A stretch of 64,000 bases of DNA from NCBI GenBank assembly GCA_037693485.1, contig CM075346.1:19993501-20057500 (forward strand). Direction: 5' to 3'. A program made the position numbers and the translations under genes. Source of the DNA: Kitagawia praeruptora. Lineage: Eukaryota; Streptophyta; Magnoliopsida; Apiales; Apiaceae. The notes beneath the pieces were generated by a model. The model did not search any database. It was not told the origin of the DNA and saw only the letters and a list, made by a program, of their open reading frames with translations. How positions within the stretch are numbered: position 1 is the stretch's first letter; each line of letters opens with the position of its first letter. This document shows positions 23,168 to 33,479 of this stretch, in pieces.

Positions 23168-25519
23168 ATGGTTCGAAAGTAAGTGTTACTCTTTAAAATT
23201 TAATTGCTTTTCTTCATTTACTAGTTTGTTATGTGTTAGAAATGGGGTAAATATTAAGTATACTGTTATTCTGGTAGGGTGTTTGACGTAGTTGTATATC
23301 ATGGTGGCTATTTCATGACCACAACTGCGTACCAGTATGCAGGGCCTAAATGTAAGAGATTTAAGCGGGTAGAGATTTCGAAGTTGTCTGTTAATTGGAT
23401 TAGGGAGAAGGTGAAAGATGTGGTAAAGGATGGAAATAGACTGTTTTTTATGAGGGATGGGGTAACTCCAAATCATGGGTTTAGAGAATTGACTGATGAC
23501 AAGTATGTTAGAGAGTTGGTGTATGCATCTAGGCACACTAGGGTATGCAAAATTCATGTGTATAACGAAGGCTCTATTGCTCCATTCCCTCCCACTGTTG
23601 ATGATGAGGCTTGGTCAAGGGAGGGCACTCACTTATGCTGTGTATGACAAGCACAGGATTCAAGTAAAGTGCTCAAAAGGGTGCACTTTTTCTCTTTGGG
23701 CATCCTATGTGAAGTCACATGAGGTATGGCTTATTAAAACCCTAGTGGCTGAACACAACTGTATTTAGTCCTATAGAAACAAGTTGGCCATAAGCAAGTA
23801 CTTACATGAGCTGTATGGTGAGAGAATAAGGAAGAACCCAAGTTGGAAAATCAGAGAGATGCAGGAGGAGTTCAGGAGGGTTCTCAAGGTTGAAGTGGGC
23901 ACTACAAAGTGTCACAGGATAAGGAAAATGGCCTTGAGTGGTGTTCAAGAAGAAGTGGCCAAGCACTATGCAATGTTGAGGAGGTTTGGTGGTGAAATTC
24001 TTAGGAGCAACAGAGAAAACACAGTGAGGATATGCACTACAAGAGAGAATGAGGGTGATCCACCACACTTCAAGAGATTCTATGTATCTTATGCAGAGTT
24101 GAGGAAGGGTTGGAAAGAAGGTTGCAGGCCAGTCCTTGGTTTAGATGGCTGCTTCTTGAAAACTGTTTGTAGAGGACAGCTTCTCACAGCTGTAGGAAGG
24201 GATGGCCTGAACTGTATTTATCCTGTTGCTATGGCTGTGGTTGAGAGTGAATCATATGACAGTTGAGGATGGTTCCTGGACTTGTTGATTGCTGACCTTG
24301 AACTTGGGAATGGATATGGCTACACATTGATATCTGACCAGCAAAAGGTTAATTTCTTTAACTTATCACAGTTTCTTTGACTTAGCAAAAGGTTAATCTC
24401 TTATCTTAACACATTTTTACACAAATTTATGCAGGGGTTAGAGAAGGCAGTGAAGGAGCTTTTACCTCATGTTGAACACAGGAATTGTACAAGACATCTG
24501 TACTCCAACTTGCAAGGAATATGTGCTTCAGAGCCACTAAAAGAGGCCTTCTATGCTGCTTGTAATGCCACACATCCACAGGGATTCAAGACTGCAATGA
24601 GGGACATGGAGAAGGTCTTAAAGCCTGCTTATGAAAAGATGAGTTCTTTGAACCCCAAGGTATGGTCAAAAGCTTATTTTGAAACTCACTCAAAAACAGA
24701 CTCCACTGAGAACAATATGTCTGAGTGCTTCAATTCATACATTATGAGAACAAGGTACATGCCAATAACTGACATGCTTACTGAGATCCATGATCTCATA
24801 ATGGGAAGGATTCACATTAGGAAGAATGCTATGGCCAATCAAGATACTGTTCTTCTACCAAAGGTTAGAAAGAGATTAGATGGAGTGATTAAGGACAGTA
24901 ATAAGTGCTCAGTCTTATGGGATGGTAGGCAAAACTACCAAGTTAAGTGGAGAGGGATAGGGTTCTGTGTTAGCCTCCAAAACCAGATATGTTCTTGCAG
25001 GGTGTGGGATTTAACTGGAATCCCCTGCATCCATGCTGTGAGTGCTATCCAGAGTTGCAGGCTAAATGTAATGGACTATGTGTCACATTACTACACCAAG
25101 GCCAAATATATGCAATGCTACTCACACTGCTTGGAGGTTCTGCAAGGCCACCTTTTTGGGAGGAAGTAGAGGGGGACACCATTTTGCCACCACCAATGGT
25201 GAGGGCTTTGAGGGGAAGACCCAAGAAACAGAGAAGAAGAGGAAGATGGGAACCAAAAAAGGCCACAACTACTACCAAAGGCAAGGAACAAGTGTCTAGA
25301 ATTGGGAGGGTGATGCATTGTACAAACTGCAAAAAAGCAGGCCATAACATAAGGAAATGTCCAGATCCAATCACAGTTACCACAGGGAGAAAGAGGAAAA
25401 GAGGTACCCCTGCAGATGCTGAGGTTGCCCAGGAGAGGGAGACTGCCCAAGCACAAAACAACACAGGTGAAGATGAACTCATGGGCAAGGCACTGATGCA
25501 GGAAATGGCACAGCCTTGA
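23168..25519 (+). pseudogene. MULE transposase (MURA-like), inactivated
   Basis: Exon 1 (MVRK, 23168-23178) splices at GTAAGT to 23278. A PB1-like N-terminus (FDVVVYHGGYF) follows, then the transposase core. DGCFLK (24143) and SDQQK (24334) give the two aspartates, and TENNMSECFN (24708) supplies the expected glutamate. A SWIM zinc finger (CSCRVWDLTGIPCIH, 24993) and a CTNCKKAGHNIRKCP knuckle (25319) follow. A second intron spans about 24348-24433 (AAAAG|GTTAAT to ATGCAG|GGGTT). Three lesions are visible: a frameshift near 23620-23635, an in-frame TAG at 23767-23769 and a TGA at 24264-24266 where W is usual. The domains are complete, so it decayed after losing function. Confidence 0.93.
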
Positions 25520-25867
25520 TTGTAATGCACTTATGGTTTTAAGACTTTTGGTTGTAATTTTCTTTTGGTTTCAAGTCTTCTAGTACTTAACTTTTGGTTG
25601 TAATGAACTCATGTTAAATGCTTGTAATGAACTTATGGTGATGCAATGTTAGTTTATTTTCTGTGTTATCTTGAAAATTCAGTTGCACTACAAATCAAAG
25701 AGATACAAATCACACTGCTTGAAAATTCAGTTGCACTACAAATGAAAAAGATAACAAAATTAGAGAATTGCATTCAACATCAAAAGCATCACAATTAGAG
25801 AATTACATAAGCTTAGGCTTTAAGATAACAAAATAAAGCCTTGATTACAAAGTCCAACCTACCAAGC

Positions 25868-26341
25868 CTAGGAAATCAAGTCCTTTTTTTTATCAAACAT
25901 CAAAACAGCCATAGCAGTAACAACCATCATGAGCACAAAGCACATTCGACCCAACATCAAATTCTTTCTCTTCAAGGCTCTTGCCTGTTGCTTCTTTCCA
26001 GCTAGCTTTTCCTCAACATCTGCCAACTTCCTTTCAATTACGACTATCTTCTCTTCCAAAAGGAACCTCCTATCATTCAACTGAGTTACAACCTGTCCAT
26101 GCCTGCCAGCAGCTTCAACATCAAACCAATGGAAGAAATTACATCGGGTACCTTGTGGTTGACCACAACCCAGAAATCTCCTCCCAGGATTCCTCGCGGT
26201 TCGCGAGGTGAAGAGCTTTGCTTTCTTCTCGCAGTCACACAAGTAGGTCTCGACAGACATTTTCGTCTCCAAAGACATTCGGGATTGTGCATCAGAGCTG
26301 GCTGCCATGGTGTGTAGTTTGGCGGGAAGATTGGCGGGCAA
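25868..26341 (-). CDS. GRF zinc-finger / coiled-coil / membrane-anchor protein of the MULE
   Basis: An intact 157-codon frame. The likely start is the second methionine (MAASSDAQSR, 26308), giving 146 residues. A GRF-type zinc finger is visible (CDCEKKAKLFTSR, NPGRRFLGCG, CNFFHWFD; cysteines at CxC, one mid and one before FFxW). A charged coiled coil follows (LLEEKIVVIERKLADVEEKL), then a hydrophobic C-terminal segment (MCFVLMMVVTAMAVLMF) that looks membrane-spanning. It lies inside the right end of the MULE, partly overlapping the TIR-proximal region, and is convergent with the transposase. GRF-domain ORFs do accompany plant MULEs. Its role is unknown. Unlike the transposase it has no lesion. 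Confidence 0.75.
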   Translation of the reverse strand: MPANLPAKLHTMAASSDAQSRMSLETKMSVETYLCDCEKKAKLFTSRTARNPGRRFLGCGQPQGTRCNFFHWFDVEAAGRHGQVVTQLNDRRFLLEEKIVVIERKLADVEEKLAGKKQQARALKRKNLMLGRMCFVLMMVVTAMAVLMFDKKKDLIS

Positions 26342-26377
26342 AGATGGGGAGGAGCTGAATATATATGGATTGGGATT

Positions 26378-26626
26378 GGGTTTAATTTAGGGGTTAATTT
26401 AGGGGGTTAATTTAGGGGTTTTATTTGGGGTTTTCTTTTTACTGATATGGATAGGTGACTGTGTGTGCCAACTCAGCAGTCCGTTAGTCAAACAGACGGT
26501 TTTTATTTTCAACAGACGGCGATGGTGAAAAGAGAAAGAAAGGAAAGTACAATGACCCCTTCGATAGTATAGTAGGCTAAGTGGAAAATTTTAAATTATA
26601 CAGTAGGCAAAGTGACCTTTTGGCCC
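26378..26626 (-). repeat. MULE right TIR
   Basis: Inverted copy of 22779-23018. It ends GACCTTTTGGCCC before the TSD. Confidence 0.93.
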
Positions 26627-27324
26627 GATTATCAAATAACTAAAATACACTAGCAACTAAAATATTATGCAACTGGAGTGAAAGTTGCTATTCAAACTTT
26701 AACAATTAACAGATTAATACAAATAAAAACGATTAAATGATTATTTATATAGTTCAAATAAAAATGATACTAATGTTGCTGGATCATATTTGACTCATAT
26801 TCGATGGATCACAAACTACCCGATTAGAAAAAAGAAAATATGATACCGGCTCATATTCGGTTTATATCCGAACCTAAATACTCGGGATCGGATCATATCC
26901 GAATTAAACGATACCGATCCCAAATCTGGACACGATAAAAGTAAAATGATCCGAGACCTGAGCAAGGGTATACCCGGTATCACCCGGATCATTTTTCACC
27001 CCTATATATGTTCATCCTTGACAGAAAAAACCTAACATCTTTCTTTTCTCTATCATCATTTTTATTATTAATTCTGCCAAATTCCAGTTGGTAATACAGC
27101 ACCTTGTACATCGAACTTATCCAATATTCACATCAGCGAGATGATTTTAGTGAAGTGATTTGATAGAGATATCAGTGTGAATTATACCTCTCATCGACAA
27201 GTAACCATTTGTTTTCTTTCTTCTCATGTGTATTTCCATTAGCAGTTTCCTTCATATTCAAACTCTTAGTCAGATATGACAATTTGAAACCCAAGAAAAT
27301 AAAACGACAAAAAATTGCTACTAC

Positions 27325-27438
27325 CATGCCTTCCTTCCACCTAATAGATGTACCGGTGATCTTTGTCGTTCCTTCATCACTAAATGCAAAGGTTTTCGTG
27401 AGCTTTGTATCTTCAAAGTAAGGATTTGACTTGAAGTT
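27325..27438 (-). pseudogene. captured NAP1-related (SET/NRP-like) exon
   Basis: A 114-nt minus-strand exon after TTTCAG encodes NFKSNPYFEDTKLTKTFAF, then DEGTTKITGTSIRWKEGM, and ends at a G|GTAGTA-like donor. This matches the conserved core of plant NAP1-related histone chaperones. It is the third NRP-like exon in transcription order and is separated from the first two by ABC-transporter pieces. Confidence 0.85.
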
Positions 27439-27605
27439 CTGAAATTAAAACAGGATGTGTTAGTAACAACACCCAGCAGAGTCACAAATTTTATAAATTT
27501 AGCCGAGTGATTATAGATATTTTCTTAGCAATGTATAAACTTATGTAACATGGTGTATCCACAAGTAATAATGTCAAGTCCAAAAGAAAAAACCACTAAG
27601 GTACC

Positions 27606-27830
27606 TTTTAGAGCCAAATCTCCAGCATATTGTACCAAACATTAGTGATATGATGACTGTATAGAAGAAACGTACAGCAGTGTAATGTGGATTTCTCCAA
27701 TATGACAGATTTCACCAATATGACAGATTTTGATAAACTGGCCAAAAAATGATTGAGAATATTTTGAGGGGAAGTTCAGGTCAATTGAATCTCTATCCGG
27801 CTTGCATAAACGGTTAACCAGTCTTTTATT
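27606..27830 (-). pseudogene. captured PDR-type ABCG transporter exon (second part)
   Basis: The minus strand reads LCKPDRDSIDLNFPSKYSQS, FFGQF, and then, after frame damage, codons matching the start of the second transmembrane domain (AVRFFYTVIISLMFGTICW-like). A short internal duplication (AATATGACAGATTT, near 27700-27730) disrupts the frame. Pleiotropic-drug-resistance ABCG transporters export compounds at the plasma membrane. This fragment cannot function. Confidence 0.8.
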
Positions 27831-27909
27831 TTGCCTGAAATGATATAATGTCAGTTATAAAACTGGATATAACAGTCAGTGAGAAGTTGTGAAGATATAT
27901 GTATACTAG

Positions 27910-28019
27910 AATAACTTTGATCTGCGGTAACCTTCTGCAAAGTCAACGCCAAGGCGCATTTCCTCAGCTGAAGAAGTGACATCCAGAATCCAAGCAGCAA
28001 GGTTACAACCAGGCCTTAT
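27910..28019 (-). pseudogene. captured PDR-type ABCG transporter exon (first part)
   Basis: After a CCTCAG acceptor the minus strand encodes IRPGCNLAAWILDVTSSAEE, then MRLGVDFAEGYRRSKLF. The DVTS-AEE..LGVDFAE-Y--S-L pattern is diagnostic for the linker after the second nucleotide-binding domain of PDR transporters. The order relative to the next exon is the native one. Confidence 0.85.
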
Positions 28020-28436
28020 CTGAGGAACTCCTTGAACTGCCTAAATAAGATGAAGATGCAAATAAAAAAAGATGAACACAAGAACGGGAATATCAAAATC
28101 ACTGTTGTATAAACATAATAGCTTTCTCTTCCTTGGAAATTATTGGAATTAAATATCAAATATAAGTAGAAGTTGATTATGACTACACATATCAAGGTAG
28201 CCTTACCTAGTATTCCAAAACATATGTAATAGAGAAGAGATTTTAATGCTGTAAAGTAAAAAGGGATATTTTTTTTGGTTCTTGTTGCTTCACTTTCAAG
28301 CATAATATATATGTATATGATGGAAACAAAGAAAACACGTTTCATTCATACAAGGATGTCAAAAAAATTTTACTTCAATATGTTTACTTTCCAAATAATC
28401 CAACATGCCAATTAAAAATTTTATCATATTCTATAC

Positions 28437-28515
28437 CTTTAGGTCTTCCTCAATTAATAGTTCACCGAGTGCGCGCGGGATGGCTCTAGAACTGCATGAT
28501 GGAAAAGCAGTCACC
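28437..28515 (-). pseudogene. captured NRP-like exon (second)
   Basis: A 79-nt minus-strand exon (GCATCAG acceptor, AAG|GTATAG donor) encodes TAFPSCSSRAIPRALGELLI, then EEDLK. It aligns with the segment after DFWLTAF in NAP1-related proteins but contains several extra residues where the family reads LSHPAL, so it is diverged or has a small insertion. Confidence 0.7.
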
Positions 28516-28599
28516 CTGATGCAGAATTAAGCAAGGTTAAACATTATGTAGCTCAATCTCAACTTTTATAACTACTAAAAGAATAGCTAAATGACTCAC

Positions 28600-28722
28600 C
28601 GCAGTCAGCCAAAAGTCAGGAATACATTTGATAATCTCGCCACGTCTGGCATAAACAGGCCTCTTTATTTCATTATATTTCTGCTTAATCTCTAAAACCT
28701 TGTCGCTGGCTTCTTCCTTAAC
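28600..28722 (-). pseudogene. captured NRP-like exon (first)
   Basis: A 123-nt (41-codon) minus-strand exon between CATACAG and GCG|GTGAGT encodes VKEEASDKVLEIKQKYNEIK, then RPVYARRGEIIKCIPDFWLT. This is the dimerisation-helix end and start of the earmuff domain of plant NAP1-related histone chaperones. Intron borders are retained, again showing DNA-level capture. Confidence 0.88.
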
Positions 28723-28904
28723 CTGTATGGAGATGTTGCAGCAATCGAGATTCAGAAATAAAAATATGTGTACCAGTAAACAGATAAACTTTACATGAAG
28801 TATACACTTCAACTGAAAAGTGATGTGATTTCAGCTAATAACACTATAAATAATAACTGGCCTCGATTAAATAGGACTGAATACTCATATCTCCCCATCC
28901 GATT

Positions 28905-29170
28905 ACCTGAATTAATTAATTAATTAATTAAGAAAAGAGATCAAATCAACAATAGAAACACACGGGAATTGAATAATTAAGAGGCAAATACCTTGGGATT
29001 GATGAAATCGAGAGTGATAGAGTGAGAAGGCGTGGTGTTAAGGCGATTGAACAAGAGTAGAAACGAGAAAGAAGAGATGTAGAAACGAGAAAGAAGAGGT
29101 GTTCTATAAAGCTGCTAGTGCCGACGCTGGTTTTGAGAGAAGAGAGAACCCTAAAAGAGAGATATGAGAG
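28905..29170 (-). pseudogene. captured 5' exon/UTR region
   Basis: Reading the minus strand, a pyrimidine-rich start-like stretch (TTAGGGTTCTCTCTTCTCTC) leads through about 150 bases to a donor-like CCCAAG|GTATTT near 28992. It then passes an acceptor-like AATTCAG and a small exon-like piece with an ATG. It resembles a captured plant 5' UTR with its first intron. The source gene is not identified; an NRP gene is possible. Confidence 0.4.
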
Positions 29171-29177
29171 TACTTGG

Positions 29178-29186
29178 TTATAAATT
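29178..29186 (-). promoter_or_regulatory. TATA-like box of the captured promoter
   Basis: The minus strand reads AATTTATAACC about 30-35 bases before the TTAGGGTT pyrimidine-rich start. It would transcribe toward all the captured exons. Position and context only. Confidence 0.4.
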
Positions 29187-29434
29187 GAAAATCCTAATTT
29201 TGTGAGAATTGGGGTAAAGAAGGATGTTTTGGGGGGAAATTATTTCGTTAAGGGGGGAAAACAAGTCCGCCCAAAATTTTGGGTTTGGTATCACAGTGTG
29301 TTGTGTGTGCTGTAATTTCTTAATTCCTTATTTTGTTTTGAAATATATAAATTTAATTTTGTAATTACAAAATTGTAAACAAATTTAAAAAGTGATTTTT
29401 TTTCAAGAATTTAGATTTAAACAATTAAATTATA
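29187..29434. other. CACTA interior upstream of the captured promoter
   Basis: G-run-rich (GGGGGGAAA) sequence followed by an AT-rich transition to the tandem array. No gene. Confidence 0.35.
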
Positions 29435-32332
29435 ATACGAATATCTACTTTCACCCCTTTGACCATTATATAATCAAACCAAATAAATTGGAACGTCGAA
29501 AAAATAATTTAAGAAAATAGATTCATCATTCGGGACAAGACTAGTTAAAACGAAAGTCCACTTTGACCGATTTGACCGTTATAAAACCAAACCAAATAAA
29601 TGAAGGAAATTTTTAAAAAATTACCACATCACTAAAATCGTTATATCATGACATCCGTCCGATTGTAACGTCGAAAAAATAATTTTAAAAAATAGATTAA
29701 TCATTCGGGACAAGACTAGTTAAAACGAAGGTCGACTTTGACCAGTTTGACCGTTATAAAACCAAACCAAAAAAATGAAGGATTTTTTTAAAAAAAAATT
29801 ACCACATCACCAAAATCGTTATATCCTGACCCCCGTGCGATTGGAAGGTCGAAAAAATAATTTAAAAAAATAGATTCATCATTCGGGACAAGACGAGTTA
29901 AAAGGAAGGTCCACTTTGACCGGTTTGACCGTTATAAAACCAAACCAAATAAATGTAAAATCGTTATATCTTGATACCCGTGCGATTGGAACGTCGGAAA
30001 AATAATTTAAAAAAATAGATTTATCATTCGGGACAAGACTAGTTAAAAGGAAGGTCAATTTTGTCTGGTTTGACCGTTATAAAATCAAACCAAATAAATG
30101 TCGGAAATTTTTTGAAAAATTACCACATCACTAAAATCGTTATATCTTGACACCCGTGGGATTGGAACGTCGAAAAAATAATTTTAAAAAATAGATTCAT
30201 CATTCGGGACAAGATGAGTTAAAAGGAAGGTCCACTTTGACCGGTTTGACTGTTATAAAACCAAACCAAATAAATGTAGGAAATTTTTTGAAAAATTACC
30301 ACATCACTAAAATCGTTATATCTTGACACCCGTGCGATTGGAACGTCGAAAAAATAATTAAAAAAAATAGATTCATCATTCGGGACAAAACTAGTTAAAA
30401 GGAAGGTCCACTTTAACCGGTTTGACCTTTATAAAACCAAACCAAATAAATGTCGGAATTTTTTTGAAAAATTACCACATCACTAAAATCGTTATATCTT
30501 GACACCCGTGCGATTGGAACGTCAAAAAAATTATTTTAAAAAATAGATTCATCATTCGGGACAAGACTAGTTAAAAGGAAGAACGACTTTGACCGGTTTG
30601 ACCGTTATAAAACCAAACCAAATAAATGAAGGAATTTTTTTTAAAAATTACCACATCACTAAAATCTTTATATCCTGACACCCTTGCAATTGTAACGTCG
30701 AAAAAATAATTAAAAAAAATAGATTCATCATTCGGGACAAGACTAGTTAAAACGAAGGTCGACTTTGACCGGTTTGACAGTTATAAAACCAAACCAAATA
30801 AATGTAGGAAATTTTTCGAAAAATTACCACATCAATAAAATCGTTATATCTTGACACCCGTGCGATTGGAACGTCGAAAAAATAATTTTAAAAAATAGAT
30901 TCATCATTCGGGACAAGACGAGTTAAAAGGAAGGTCCACTTTGACCAGTTTGACCGTTATATAACCAAACCAAATAAATGTCAGAAATTTTTTGAAAAAT
31001 TATCACATCACTAAAATCGTTATATCTTGACACCCGTGCGATTGGAACATCGAAAAAATAATTTAAAAAAATAGATTCATCATTCGGGACAAGACTAGTT
31101 AAAAGGAAGGTCCACTTTGACCGGTTTGACCGTTATAAAACCAAACCAAATAAATGAAGGAATTTTTTTAAAAAATTACCACAACACTAAAATCGTTATA
31201 TCTTGACACCCTTGTGATTGTAAAGTCGAAAAAATAATTTTAGAAAATAGATTCATCATTCCGGACAAGACTAGTTAAAACGAAGGTCGACTTTGACCGG
31301 TTTGACCGTTATAAAACCAAACAAAATAAATGTAGGAAATTTTTCGAAAAATTACCACATCACTAAAATCGTTATATCTTGACACCCGTGCGATTGGAAC
31401 GTCGAAAAAATAATTTAAAAAATAGATTCATCATTCGGGACAAGACGAGTTAAAATGAAGGTCCACTTTGACCGGTTTGACCGTTATAAAACCAAACCAA
31501 ATAAATGTAGGAAATTTTTTGAAAAATTACCACATCACTAAAATGGTTATATCTTGACACCCGTATGATTGAAACATCGAAAAAATAATTTAAAAAATAG
31601 ATTCATCATTCGGGACAAGACTAGTTAAAAGGAAGGTCCACTTTGACCGGTTTGACCGTTATAAAACCAAACCAAATAAATGTAGGAAATTTTTTGAAAA
31701 ATTACCACATCACTAAAATCGTTATATCTTGACATCCGTGCGATGGAACGTCAAAAAAATAATTTTGAAAAATAGATTCATCATTCGGGACAAGACTAGT
31801 TAAAAGGAAGGTCCACTCTGACCGGTTTGACCATTACAAAACCAAACCAAATAAATGTAGGAAATTTTTTGAAAAATTACCACATCACTAAAATCGTTAT
31901 ATCTTGACACCCGTGGGATTGGAACGTCGAAAAAATAATTTAAAAAAAAAATAGATTCATCATTCGGGACAAAACTAGTTAAAAGGAAGGTCCACTTTGA
32001 CCGGTTTGACCGTTATAAAACCAAACCAAATAAATGTCGGAAATTTTTTGAAAAATTATCACATCACTAAAATCATTATATCTTGACACCCGTGCAATTG
32101 GAACGTCGAAAAAATAATTTAAGAAAATAGATTCATCATTCGGGACAAGACTAGTTAAAAGGAATGTCCACTTTGACCGGTTTGACCGTTATAAACCCAA
32201 ACCAAATAAATGTAGGAAATTTTTTGAAAAATTACCACATCACTAAAATCATTATATCTTGACACCCGAGCGATCGGAACGTCGAAAAAATAAATTTAAA
32301 AAATAGATTCATCATTCGGGACAAGACTAGTT
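29435..32332. repeat. 176-bp tandem array inside the CACTA element
   Basis: About 16-17 head-to-tail units, each including TTCGGGACAAGACTAGTTAA, CTTTGACCGGTTTGACCGTT and TTGGAACGTCGAAAAAATAA. The anchor TTCGGGACAAG recurs every 173-178 bases, except for one short unit near 29880-30027 (about 148). Units differ at scattered positions. Length and head-to-tail order are like plant satellite DNA, but here the array is confined within one transposon, just inside its right subterminal region. Confidence 0.95.
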
Positions 32333-32995
32333 AATAAAATAAAATAATCTAATGCAACACTTCAAACAGCAAATGCAACACCACTGTTATCTAATGGAAC
32401 GCTTCTGCCACGTCAGCAAATGCCACGTCAGCATAGGTGGGTCCCACTTCTGCCACATCAGCAATTGTGGGTCCCACAATTGCCACGTCAGCATGATGGG
32501 CCTCCTGCCACGTCACCCTTGTGGGTCCCACACTACCACGTCAGCAGTGGTGGGTCCCACATTTGCCACATCATATTTTTCAAAAAAATATAAATATATC
32601 TAATGCAACACTTCAAACAGCAAATGCAACACTACTGGTATCTAATGCAACGCTTCTACCACATCAGCAAATGCCACGTCAACAGTGGTGGGTCCCACTT
32701 CTGCCACGTCAGCAATTGTGGGTCCCACTATTGCCACGTCAGCAAATACCACGTCAGCACATGTGGGTCCAACTTCTGCCACGTCACCATTTATTAAAAT
32801 AAAAAATATCTAACGCAACACCAGCAGTTAGTGTTGCATAATGTGAAACACTATGGGTAATACGCAACACTAAATTATATCTAACGCAACACCAGTTCAA
32901 CTCAGTTGCAAAAGACCCAAAATTTCTATCTAACGAAACGCTTTCTGTGCAACGTTTTGTAAAAAGGGTTGCGTATGTGCGTTTATGGCGTAGTG
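32333..32995. repeat. CACTA right subterminal repeats and TIR
   Basis: Alternating motifs: CTAATGCAACACTTC, TGCCACGTCAGCA (about nine good copies) and the palindrome-like GTGGGTCCCAC (six exact, one imperfect). It ends with the TIR. Cys/His-rich open frames here are artefacts of the repeats. Confidence 0.88.
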
Positions 32996-32998
32996 TAG

Positions 32999-33479
32999 GT
33001 ACCCTTCCAGGTTTGAACCCTCCTAAGTCCTCTACTTCGATGGCTACCGGATTCAGATGGAATGTTTCACCTTGAATCTTTATCAGTTTGGTATAACTAC
33101 ACTCCATAGACGACGACAAGTCAAAGGCTATGGTGCTAATCTACGGCTTTGAGACGTTAATGGTCATGTCTCGATCCTGTTCGTCGAATGCTTCAAGGAA
33201 TTACCCTTTCCTCTAAACGCAACCACACAATTACATTCGTTTAGCTGGGCATCTCCAGAGATGTACTGCTAGCATCTCGTTATATGACTTGACCCCATTC
33301 AGAGTTCAAATAACTCTTGCTATTCTGGCAATTACAGTACCTTATAGGTTTACAAGGGATAGACTCCAGATACGTGAGTATCAATCTATGTAGTTAAAGG
33401 TACAACCAATACACCCTTACAACTTGTTATTACCACATTGAATACACTTTCGAGGGATCTCCTTTCATGTGTATTGGGT
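32999..33479 (-). other. copia-2 3' non-coding segment
   Basis: Continuation of copia-2 between its 3' LTR and RNase H region, displaced by the CACTA element. No ORF beyond the tail of pol. Confidence 0.7.

Larger units (their letters stand above)
22779..26626 (+). mobile_element. Mutator-like element (MULE) with long TIRs
   Basis: 3,848 bp with terminal inverted repeats of about 240 bp (GGTCACTTTGCCTACTGTA near each end) and a perfect 9-bp TSD GATTATCAA (22770-22778 and 26627-26635), the size typical of Mutator elements. It carries a transposase gene on the plus strand and a GRF zinc-finger ORF on the minus strand, arranged convergently. The transposase is broken, so it is not autonomous now. 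Confidence 0.96.
22489..27004. mobile_element. hAT-like non-autonomous element, split by a Mutator-like element
   Basis: Ends read TAGGGCTGAAAA and TTTTTCACCCCTA (inverted), flanked by the 8-bp TSD TATATGTT (22481-22488 and 27005-27012). An 8-bp TSD with TAGGG-type ends fits the hAT superfamily. Without the nested element it is about 660 bp. Both arms are rich in ATCCGGTATC / GATACCGG-type repeats that pair with each other. No transposase of its own. Confidence 0.85.
20738..32995 (-). mobile_element. 12.3-kb CACTA element with captured gene fragments
   Basis: Both ends carry the inverted repeat CACTACGCCATAAACGCAC(ATACGCAACC), flanked by the 3-bp TSD TAG (20735-20737 and 32996-32998). These are the defining features of the CACTA superfamily. 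Subterminal arrays of TGCAACACT-type motifs lie at both ends. No CACTA transposase is found, so the element is non-autonomous. The interior holds exon pieces of at least four unrelated host genes, all on the minus strand, a candidate promoter reading the same way, a 176-bp tandem array, and a nested hAT/Mutator pair. It inserted into the 3' non-coding part of copia-2. Confidence 0.93.

Noticed and set aside
25045..25530. A 161-codon minus-strand frame opposite the MULE transposase C-terminus
   Set aside because: Shadow of the transposase coding frame, with low-complexity hydrophobic content and no domain.
21667..28722. A functional tubulin, NRP, TON2 or ABC transporter gene
   Set aside because: Only isolated exons are present, mixed with each other and interrupted by transposons.
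29435..32332. Possible CRISPR-like array
   Set aside because: Units are about 176 bp and contiguous with no unique spacers; this is a tandem satellite-type repeat in plant DNA.
32352..32802. Cys/His-rich open frames
   Set aside because: Generated by the TGCCACGTCAGCA and GTGGGTCCCAC repeats of the CACTA subterminal region; no ordered zinc-finger spacing.
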